NCBI GenBank assembly: GCA_021432605.1
Contig: MU271143.1
Location: forward strand, 2,117,277 to 2,181,276
Length of the DNA: 64,000 bases
Direction of reading: 5' to 3'
Source of the DNA: Coniochaeta sp. PMI_546
Lineage: Eukaryota; Ascomycota; Sordariomycetes; Coniochaetales; Coniochaetaceae
The notes beneath the pieces were generated by a model. That model saw only the letters and a program-made list of their open reading frames with translations. It ran no database searches and was not told the DNA's origin. The position numbers and the translations under genes are program-made. Of this stretch, positions 57,101 to 64,000 are shown in pieces; the stretch's first letter is position 1; every line of letters begins with the position of its first letter.

Positions 57101-57711
57101 CTCCGGTTTGAACTGTCTTTGTCTCCGCCCTGCCGACGGTCCAATGACATGGACAGACGGCAACACATGGCTACCTCTACCATTACCGAGCTCGACTTGA
57201 GCACCTGTCATCCAAATTCGCTAGCAAATAGAATAAATGCTGTTCCGGGCTTGAAGAGTAGCACTGGTAAGTTTTTCGGGGGCGTTTGCCCTAACTTTTT
57301 CTTCTTTCTTCTTCTTCTTCTTGTGTTCTTGCCGTCTTGTCTTTCCGACTTCCAGTTCTCTTGGTGCCTGTACGTTGCATATTCCGAATCGAATCAGCAC
57401 TGCCGTGATCACTATACAGCTTGGTCAATCCCAAGTCTAATAGCGATCTCTCTGTCTCTCCCTTGAGAGGCCTCGAGTCAGAAGAACAGTCTGAGTTTTG
57501 GGGGTAAAAACATAAGGTCTCGAAGACTACGACGTTCTCTGCTCTTAAAGAGAAGAGTTCCTTAGCTTCAACCTCACCCACAGCTTGGCGTATATAGTGG
57601 CCCGTCCGCTCGACCACGAGAAGAGCAACCAGCGCAGACCACTAACCAACCACGGCACCTACAGCATTCTTCACCTTTCTCCGCGCAAATCTCGTCCTCC
57701 CACCATCCGCC
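54119..57711. other. Long divergent intergenic stretch
   Basis: Between the C2H2 gene (-) and the GNAT gene (+). Many short ORFs, none convincing. It holds a telomere-like repeat (55508-55522), a short TATC tract (~56755-56771) and, from ~56900 on, CT-rich DNA that looks like a transcript leader with a possible leader intron at 57267-57355 (see findings). Confidence 0.5.
55508..55522. repeat. Interstitial telomere-like repeat
   Basis: TTAGGGTTAGGGTTA, two and a half units of the TTAGGG telomere repeat on plus, inside a long gene-free stretch. Confidence 0.7.
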
Positions 57712-58566
57712 ATGTCTTCCAATGTCTCAACCCCCTACCTAGAGCCGACATCCCACGCCCTTGCCCCTCCGTCGCCCTCGCCTCTAGCGACTCACGTGCT
57801 CCAGGCTGCCTCGGCGCCCAGCTCCCGCGCCTCCACGGCTGGCGACGACTCGGACATTCCGCCCCTCTCACTCGACGTCCTCACCACCAAGGACGACAAA
57901 GTCGCGGCTCTCAAGCTGGTGGCAGACAGCATCGCGCAGCAGCGGCAGCAGGCCTCGTTCAACCTCGTCTTCCACCCGCTCTGCCTCACGGTCCTAGTCG
58001 CTCTCCTCGCGGCAGCGTACCAAGTCGGCTGGGTACGCCGCGACCGCGACCTGGGCACGCTCTTGACGTTGTGCTCGGGGGCGGTGATGACGTACCTCCT
58101 CGCGATACGGTATGCGGCCAGCCCTTACATCAACCTAGCGGAGAGGCTGCAGTGGTCCTTCCTCCTATCCGAAGACGGCGAGGAGGACCTGGTGCTAGGA
58201 TCTAAATATGGCAACGAGGTGATCGGGGCGCTCGTTCTCCGGCTCGAGCCAACCAGCCACGCAGGAGGCAAGAAGAAGTCCCGGGTTGTGTCTCTGAAGG
58301 GCGGCAAGGGCGTCATCCGGGCGTGGACGACGAGGCTGAGGTACCGTGGCAAGGGTGTCGGCGGCGATTTGTTGAGGGAGGCGGTGCGGATCACGAAGGA
58401 GCGGTGCGGCCGGGATGCCGAGGTGGGGTTTGCGAAGGAGCACGCTAATAGCCATATGGTGCTGCCGGAGATGTTTAATGGGCCGTTTCGTAAGACGGAG
58501 ATGAGGGCTGCCAAGGCGCTTGAGGCTGTCCTGGCTGATTGGGAAGGAGCTAGGAGGAAGAGGTGA
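57712..58566 (+). CDS. Membrane-anchored GNAT-type N-acetyltransferase
   Basis: One exon, 284 aa, start in good context (CCGCCATGTC). A Ser/Pro-rich head (~1-75) is followed by two hydrophobic helices, FNLVFHPLCLTVLVALLAAA (~83-102) and LGTLLTLCSGAVMTYLLAIR (~114-133), and then a GNAT domain. Core signs are the strand EVIGALVLRLEP, then GVIRAWTTRLRYRGKGVGGD with the acetyl-CoA loop R-x-x-G-K-G-V-G, and the following helix LLREAVRITKERCG. The C-terminal motif AEVGFAKEHANSHMVLPEMF has a plausible acceptor-side loop. The family resembles fungal GNAT proteins with a membrane hairpin; substrate and membrane are unknown. CT-rich DNA upstream is probably its leader. Confidence 0.85.
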   Translation: MSSNVSTPYLEPTSHALAPPSPSPLATHVLQAASAPSSRASTAGDDSDIPPLSLDVLTTKDDKVAALKLVADSIAQQRQQASFNLVFHPLCLTVLVALLAAAYQVGWVRRDRDLGTLLTLCSGAVMTYLLAIRYAASPYINLAERLQWSFLLSEDGEEDLVLGSKYGNEVIGALVLRLEPTSHAGGKKKSRVVSLKGGKGVIRAWTTRLRYRGKGVGGDLLREAVRITKERCGRDAEVGFAKEHANSHMVLPEMFNGPFRKTEMRAAKALEAVLADWEGARRKR

Positions 58567-59180
58567 TTTTTTCGGTGTCAGCAATACCCATCGCGAGATG
58601 TGGACCCGTCTGGTTTAGAGGAAAGAGGTACGGAAGTTCTAATGATACCCTGCGGTTGGGACGACATACGGGATTTTCAGGACTTACTTTTCGTGATACC
58701 ACATAGACTTTCACTAATGTGTATTTGCATGGGCTGTCTGCCTAGAAGACTTGAATATCCCAGCAGAGTGGCCAGTTCTTGTGTAACTACAGCAAACCCA
58801 GACAAGTCCTTTTGGTCCTACATGAGCAGATAGAGACTGCCATTCCCTTCCATATACATCGTGACGAACACCACACCCAAAGACAACCGAGGTCCTCCGG
58901 CCAAAAACATGGCCCTTGGATATTCGGACCAGAGAAATTTTCGCCAACATGACTCATTTGCGAAAATCCCAAACTCTGACAAGAACCTAATTCAACATAC
59001 CATGAGTCCTTGACAAGAAGAGGGCTATACACAAGTCGTGAAGCCATTAGAAATGCATGAGACCCAGTACACGCCGTGACCCTTCAGTGAAAACGACTCA
59101 ACTAACACGCTCGCTCGACAACGAGATATAGACACGAATAAGCCGGTAGACGGCGTGAGAAAACGTGAGACGATGCAAGA
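58567..59180. other. Intergenic, convergent
   Basis: 3' flanks of the GNAT gene (+) and the histone H4 variant gene (-). Nothing else is supported. Confidence 0.6.
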
Positions 59181-59914
59181 CTAGTCCGAATCGTCCTCGT
59201 TACGATGCTGGCCTTCCAGGCGACGCTTCTTGACTGCGTTGTGGGTGTATGTGTCCGGGTCGAACCCGTAGATCGGACGGCCCAGACGCTGCAGGGCATG
59301 AATGACCTAGGACACAGTAAGCACTCTGGCAAACGAAATGGCAAAGGAACGGAAGGCAAAACTCACATCATGGACTGTCACCGTCTTGGCCTTCCTATGC
59401 TCGACATATGTAATACAATCGCGGAGGATCTGTACGGAATCATGGTCAGCGATGTGGAGTGAAGGGGTTGCATTCGGTCCACTCACCGTAGAGAGGCGCT
59501 CTTTCATCGCAAGACGCACATCGTCGTAGATCATGGCTGAGATACGCTTGACGCCGCCACGACGAGCCAGACGGCGGATGTCAGGCTTGGCTGTTAGACA
59601 TGGTTAGATGGCCAATCCGTAAGACAGTCAGGATCCACCCCGATCGCTGGAAAGCGCGAAGGGCAAGACGCGTAAAGCGGCGTGGGATCACGTACAGATA
59701 CCCCGAATGCAATCCCTAGGAATTTTGCTACTTCCATATTAACTTTTCAGTGCTTGGATGATAAAGAGTTAAACACTAACCGATGACGTTTGCCACCGAA
59801 GACGAGGCTGGCCTTTCCAAGGCTCTTTCCGCCAGGACCGCTTCCTCGGATCGGCTGCGCGACACCACGGCTCTTTCCGCCAGGTCCACCGCGCATCGGA
59901 GAAATGGTGGGCAT
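59181..59914 (-). CDS. hH4v: Histone H4 variant (H4v-like)
   Basis: Five exons: 59914..59781, 59727..59696, 59590..59487, 59429..59367 and 59306..59181. All introns are GT..AG and all joins keep frame, giving 152 aa. The core is clearly H4: GGKRHRKIPRDCIRGISKPD, IRRLARRGGVKRISAMIYDD, VRLAMKERLSTILRDCITYV, EHRKAKTVTVHDVIHALQRL, GRPIYGF. It differs from canonical H4 (103 aa, near-invariant) at many core positions. The tail is replaced by a duplicated GPGGKS-containing segment (residues ~9-36) and 26 extra residues follow GF (DPDTYTHNAVKKRRLEGQHR then an acidic end). Neurospora is known to carry a diverged H4 variant gene, hH4v, and this appears to be its orthologue. Four introns in such a short gene, and no H3 partner nearby, also argue against a replication-type H4. 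Confidence 0.9.
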
Positions 59915-60412
59915 TGTGAGCGACGGTGATACAATTGTAGGGAGACGATAAGGAAGAATGTCATTAATGAAGAGAGTGGCTGAACAATAGATCTTAAACC
60001 TTGGTTGTTTCGCAAGTGACTGTTGGCGGTCAGACAAGCAGGTCAGAGTTGGGGTCTAGTCGCTGCGCAACACCCAAAAGCTACCTTATGTTGAAGTACT
60101 CTGGCTGATAACCTAAAGGAATTCTACCTGCTCAAGAAGCACAGCAACCGGTAGCCACACGAGACAAGAATTCGCCTCTTCATACGCCAAAAAGACTCAG
60201 CAGCTCAGATCGGAAAATAAGATTTCAGACGTAGTTTGGGCAAGTCGCAATACCCGCAGCGTACAGCTGCGTCTACCTGCGGGTTTCATCTGTGAACCTT
60301 CCCTTCCCAACTATGTCGCCTCTCCCAGCGCCCGTGTTTCGATTATATCTCGTCTCATGCCAACTTCTACTGCAATCAAATTCCCAGCACTTTTCTTTCT
60401 CTACTGACGCAG
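59915..60412. other. Intergenic, divergent promoter region
   Basis: About 500 bp between the H4 variant gene (-) and the DUF3669 gene (+). It ends CT-rich before the latter. No separate gene is seen. Confidence 0.55.
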
Positions 60413-61771
60413 ATGTTTCATGACCAACAATCAGCACAGAGAACATTCACCGCGATGGCTGCTCGCAATCTCCGCCGCCTCTTCACCAGCTCGGCGGGCA
60501 TACCCAACCCAACCCCCTTGGAGATGGACAGCGACCTCGAGCTGAATCCACATCTACTCAGCATTTTAGACGCATCCTCGCTTCCCGACACAAAGCATCC
60601 TCTCCCAGATACAGCCAATGCTTCAGACTCTAGCCTAGACGTGCCGCCAACATCGCATGCTCGCAGCCTAAACCAAGACCTACACCGCAGGTTAACGCTG
60701 CACAGCGTGGTCCCGAACACCTCCTCGGCCATCGAACAGCGCACCCAGGCCCAGGAGCAGGGACGCGACCCCTTCAAGAAGATTGGAGCAGGAGCCTGCG
60801 GGGCCATCTTTGCCCAGGACGGCCAGTCGCTCGTCGTCAAGCTGGCGAAGGGGGACAACGAAGCGCTTTGGAACGACTACACGATGCATGCGAACATCGC
60901 CTCCCAGTTCGCCCGCTGCATTACCGGCGAGATTCACATCCCCGCATGTTACTTCTTCGTCCCGCCGGAAACGACTTCCTACTTCAACCGTCACCCTGAG
61001 CTCGTGCAAGCAGCAGAGCAGGTCGTGAACCTCCCCACCGCCGCGCTCGTCAGCGAACGCATCCCTCCCCTCCCGCATGGAACGCGTACTGCCCTGATCG
61101 AGAAATACTGCTCGCCGAGAAACCGTCAGGAAGCCCTTGCAGACGAAGCCAACAAGGACTGTCTCGTCAGATTGTACCTCGGGTCGACGCAAGGCAAGAC
61201 CGGCGGCATGTTCTTCTCCCTTCGCAACTTCAAGCTGCACTTAAATCACATGGTCGACCTGGGCTTGAATGTCGAGGCACTTGCCTGTAGGATGGGCATT
61301 GCGCTCGCATTGCTGCACTGGGCGGCAAAGACGGACGGACGAGATGTGGAATTCGTGCTGGGAAGCTCCACTGAGAAGACGCCGGTCGGCCTCACGGTAG
61401 ATGAGATCATGGCGCTCAAAGAACCGACATACACTGGGCCTCCCTCAGGTGTACACGAGGACCTCTTTACCCGCACGACCGAGATGTGGCTCCTAGACTT
61501 CAACCAGGTGCGGACAATCACGCTCGATGATGCTGGTGTGGCGTTGGCTGTCGAGGCTGTGAAGCTGAACGACCCCTACTTCCCGAAGCCTCTCCAAGAG
61601 TCCGCCATTGAGAAGCGACTCTGGAACGTATTCGTAACCAAGTATCTGGATGCGTCAGACATTGTTCTGGAGGAAGATTGCGCGGGACGGGACTTGCGGG
61701 ATCTGCCGCGCAAGTTCATCGCCGGGATGATTGAGTTGGAGAGGGAGCGAATTCGGAGGCGGGAGCCCTGA
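60413..61771 (+). CDS. DUF3669 protein, kinase-like fold
   Basis: One exon, 452 aa (or 438 aa from the ATG at 60455). After a variable head, residues ~120-440 match the fungal DUF3669 layout: a Gly-rich loop KIGAGACGAIF, a Lys-bearing strand LVVKLAKGD, a middle block FSLRNFKLHLNHMVDLGLNV and RMGIALALLHWAAKTDGRDV, and the signature WLLDFNQVRTITLD, which sits where a kinase has its DFG. The end RKFIAGMIELERERIRRRE is the usual helix. The normal HRD-type catalytic loop is not evident, so activity is doubtful. Members are common and often amplified in filamentous ascomycetes, with unknown function. No signal peptide is seen. Confidence 0.85.
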   Translation: MFHDQQSAQRTFTAMAARNLRRLFTSSAGIPNPTPLEMDSDLELNPHLLSILDASSLPDTKHPLPDTANASDSSLDVPPTSHARSLNQDLHRRLTLHSVVPNTSSAIEQRTQAQEQGRDPFKKIGAGACGAIFAQDGQSLVVKLAKGDNEALWNDYTMHANIASQFARCITGEIHIPACYFFVPPETTSYFNRHPELVQAAEQVVNLPTAALVSERIPPLPHGTRTALIEKYCSPRNRQEALADEANKDCLVRLYLGSTQGKTGGMFFSLRNFKLHLNHMVDLGLNVEALACRMGIALALLHWAAKTDGRDVEFVLGSSTEKTPVGLTVDEIMALKEPTYTGPPSGVHEDLFTRTTEMWLLDFNQVRTITLDDAGVALAVEAVKLNDPYFPKPLQESAIEKRLWNVFVTKYLDASDIVLEEDCAGRDLRDLPRKFIAGMIELERERIRRREP

Positions 61772-62388
61772 ACTGCGGATATAGACCGGGTGGCTGAGTC
61801 ATCAATACAACGTGTGCGGACAAGCGAATTATGTATTAGTGACGAGCCTAGCAGAGTAATGAGCTAGACTATCAGATTCATTCGAACAGCTTTTCATGAG
61901 CCGGGCTTTCATAACTCGGCTGAGCAATGCACAAATCTCAAATATATCGCACGACCCAAAGCCTCCTATCTCATCGCATGTGCGACGCTGACTGCATGTC
62001 TAATCATAATTGGGGTAATGCTTCCATATCTAACCATGGTCGCGATATCTACAAGGTCTGGATTGACGAGGGTTGTGCAATGCCGCAAATGGGATCATCC
62101 TACCTAGATTAAGATAGAGCCTCTTGGGGGTTAAGGAACCTCCGACATCACACGCGACCCATACTCGCTTTCGCAGTAACAGAAAATGTGCACCATAGTA
62201 AGGTGATCGACCTACCTCAGATAGCAAAAATCAAGGTGGAAAGACAGGCTATGTAAGGTGCCCGTTACACCCTGCCTGATTCGTTCTCGCAAGCCGCCAA
62301 CTTCTAAGCATGGGGAACTACCTTAATTACAGGTCCATTGTCGAATGATGGCACTTCCATGTGAGTTTATTAGAAAAAAAGGGAGGGC
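61772..62388. other. Intergenic
   Basis: Downstream of the DUF3669 gene. A 61-codon ORF (61927-62112) has no support. I see nothing else up to the Pol III unit. Confidence 0.55.
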
Positions 62389-62393
62389 AAAAA
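62389..62393 (-). terminator. Oligo-T Pol III terminator
   Basis: Five Ts on the minus strand begin four bases after the 3' end of the tRNA-like unit; a second run of seven Ts follows at 62380-62374. Runs of at least four Ts end RNA polymerase III transcripts. Confidence 0.5.
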
Positions 62394-62397
62394 GATC

Positions 62398-62495
62398 CCC
62401 GAGTCCAGGAATCGAACCCGGTCCTTCGATCCCGAATAACGGGCTTGGTATTTAACCCAAGTGCCACCCGCTGTGCGCCATTACACCACCTCAAA
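62398..62495 (-). tRNA. tRNA-like Pol III gene, isotype not assigned
   Basis: On minus there is an A box TGGTGTAATGG (62488-62478) and, 59 bp on, a perfect B box GGTTCGATTCC (62418-62408), followed by an oligo-T terminator. A T-arm folds well (CCGGG/CCTGG around TTCGATT) and a D-arm is possible (GTGT/GCAC). The part between is too long for a plain tRNA (98 nt overall): CGGG/CCCG and CTTGG/CCAAG helices nest there, and TTCG-GGAT-CGAA could be a long variable arm. No arrangement I tried gives a standard loop with U33, and the acceptor stem (TTTGAGG/ACTCGGG) is weak. It is either an intron-containing tRNA with unusual folding, a tRNA pseudogene, or another Pol III RNA. Confidence 0.45.
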
Positions 62496-63367
62496 TTGTT
62501 GAGATGCTCTTGACAAATGACATATGAGAGTACCTGATTTGTCACGGGATGTCAGTTGTGCGTGTGTTTAAGTTAAGGTGTGGCGCGAGCGCCTTGAAAA
62601 TGCAAACTGTGTTGGGTTTCTGACGCCTGTACATGTAAACCATGATGATGTAGTTCCAGGCGTGAGAATTATCTTGGGTTTTGACAAATATGTTGCTTTC
62701 CCTAACGGTTCTCTATGTGGGTGTGGTTCTCTAGCTCGTCCTCACTGTCCCCTACGCCTTGAAGGGGAAGGAAAGAGAAAGAGAGGGGGACGGGGGAGGA
62801 AGAAAAGGCTCTATCGAGCACCTAGATGTTCCAGGATTTTTCATGTTCACAATCGGTTATTCTTGCTATGAGACCTTAGCCCCATTGCCATTCGGCTGCC
62901 CGAGGATCGACGAGCTCTGGAGCTAAGATGTTATTCTATGTGGTGAGACGAGCTGCTAGGAAAGGGGCAGTAATGAGGCTGTGCGGCAAGACAGATTTGG
63001 CCGTTCGAAGCATCATATTGCTGGAAATCCTGAACTCTTCTCGTAGGCACTACGTGTACGTCGTATAGGGGAACAAGACAGGACCAGGCATGACCAGCCT
63101 TCAGGCCAAGATCAATATCTAAACCTGAATCAAAGACGAGAATGTGAGCTAGATCCCAAGTAAGTAAGCAAGTAAGGCACATCAGCACTTCATGGAGTTT
63201 GTCAATCAAATATTAAACATGTATTATTACTGCTTAGAGCACAAAAATCCAACAGAGTGCCCAACTCTATATAATGCGTAGTACCATACGATGATTACCA
63301 CTAGAGCGCCCATTCCAAGACCCACAATGAAGCCCCCTTTCGTAGCTTGAACGTATCCGGCAGACCG
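62496..63367. other. Intergenic
   Basis: Between the tRNA-like unit and the 3' end of the SVF1-like gene. A short purine-rich GGGGGA/GGAAAG stretch lies near 62763-62805. No gene is seen. Confidence 0.55.
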
Positions 63368-64000
63368 TTACTCGATCGTAATGAAGGTGGCTTCACTGAA
63401 GACCTCTCCCTCCTCGACGATCTCATCATGGTCCCCGATCTTCAGCTTGAGACTTAGCTTCTCCTTCTGGGGTGCGTACTGCGGAAAGGTTAGCAACTCA
63501 TCCCGCGTCTATGGACACAAAGAAACTTCAAGATACCTGGTAGATGTAGGGCTTCGTTTTTGCCACACCACCGACAATCGTCTTCACAAACTGCGGCACT
63601 TCGGACATGACATCAATCCTATCCACCCTCTCTTCGAGCTGGCCCTCGATGCTCGCCTTGACGTCCTTTCCGTGCTTGCACTTCCCGCTCCACGTGAACC
63701 TGACCTTCTCCGGCTCCGGCCAGCCATTCTCGCTATCTGGCTTGGTCGTTATGTGAGTCACGGAAAGATCGGTGCCGGCAATCACAATCTCGCCGTCCTT
63801 CGCGATTCCACCAACAGTCACGACCGTCGAGCCGTACGACGGCGGTGTGGTAAACTGCATCAGCACAGCCGAGTGCTTCGGCCCCTGGAAGTTGAGGAAG
63901 TTCCACTTGGCCGCGGCGTGATGCGGCTTCATGCCCTGAAGCGCCATGACGAAGCACGCCTTGCCCTTGAAGTCAATCGGTCCCTGCTGTGTCATGATGG
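63368..64000 (-). CDS. SVF1: Survival factor SVF1-like, C-terminal part (5' end outside window)
   Basis: Svf1 is a lipocalin-like fold protein involved in ceramide transport and oxidative/cold stress survival in yeast. Visible exons: 64000..63537 (frame open beyond the right edge) and 63478..63368, with a 59-bp intron (GTATCT..CCGCAG). The frame gives [112 protein letters not shown] and the end [12 protein letters not shown]. These match the second lipocalin-like half of Svf1 almost motif for motif. An ATG at 63995 is internal, since the family sequence continues upstream. About 190 C-terminal residues are in the window, roughly half the protein. Confidence 0.9.

Noticed and set aside
57585-58205. 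206-codon ORF on plus in another frame over the GNAT gene
   Set aside because: Its Arg/Pro/His-rich translation is an out-of-frame shadow of the GNAT frame. I also considered an antizyme-type +1 frameshift arrangement, but the GNAT frame is complete from its own ATG.
1-64000. Secondary-metabolite cluster, CRISPR array or prokaryotic-type transfer
   Set aside because: No polyketide, peptide synthetase or terpene synthase backbone, no regular direct-repeat/spacer pattern and no block of intronless bacterial-type genes was found; genes are ordinary fungal housekeeping types.

Overview
This 64 kb window is nuclear DNA of a filamentous ascomycete, most likely a Sordariomycete. The supporting signs are short GT..AG introns (about 46-70 bp) with CTAAC/CTGAC-like branch sites, CT-rich leaders, fungal versions of housekeeping genes (a CPSase-ATCase fusion, TAP42, SUV3, ERG1, ALG5, SVF1), a filamentous-fungal Dicer, and a diverged intron-rich histone H4 variant. 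I see no transposon, viral fossil, CRISPR array or secondary-metabolite cluster. Species cannot be fixed from the sequence alone.

Layout from left to right. A cyclin-fold gene is cut by the left edge (+). Next come a pyridoxamine-phosphate oxidase gene (-) with a possible mitochondrial presequence, and the 7 kb pyrimidine multienzyme gene (GATase-CPSase-inactive DHOase-ATCase, -). The third exon junction of that gene lacks an AG acceptor at the place where protein conservation demands it. Then follow a YVC1-type vacuolar cation channel (+), a 55-residue membrane protein that shows up only after splicing a 343-bp intron (-), and an unknown 779-residue protein with an acidic tail (+) whose leader holds a repeat array. 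These are followed by TAP42 (-), a Dicer (+), a disordered 852-residue protein (-), a 3.8 kb stretch without recognisable genes, and a short hypothetical ORF (+).

The right half holds a ubiquitin C-terminal hydrolase (-), SUV3 mitochondrial helicase (-), a VAMP7/Nyv1-like longin SNARE (+), squalene epoxidase ERG1 (-), a 1059-residue protein probably of the pentatricopeptide class (-), dolichyl-phosphate glucosyltransferase ALG5 (-) and a C2H2 zinc-finger protein (-). After a 3.6 kb intergenic stretch come a membrane-anchored GNAT protein (+), a histone H4 variant (-, five exons), a DUF3669 kinase-like protein (+), a tRNA-like Pol III unit (-) and the 3' end of SVF1 (-, cut by the right edge).

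The genes do not form one pathway. Most are independent, with divergent or convergent neighbours. Loose themes are mitochondrial RNA/translation (SUV3, the PPR-like protein), membrane and vacuole biology (YVC1, VAMP7, ERG1, ALG5) and chromatin/RNA silencing (Dicer, H4 variant). All exon boundaries were derived by hand from splice motifs, reading frame and remembered family conservation. No search or expression data were available.
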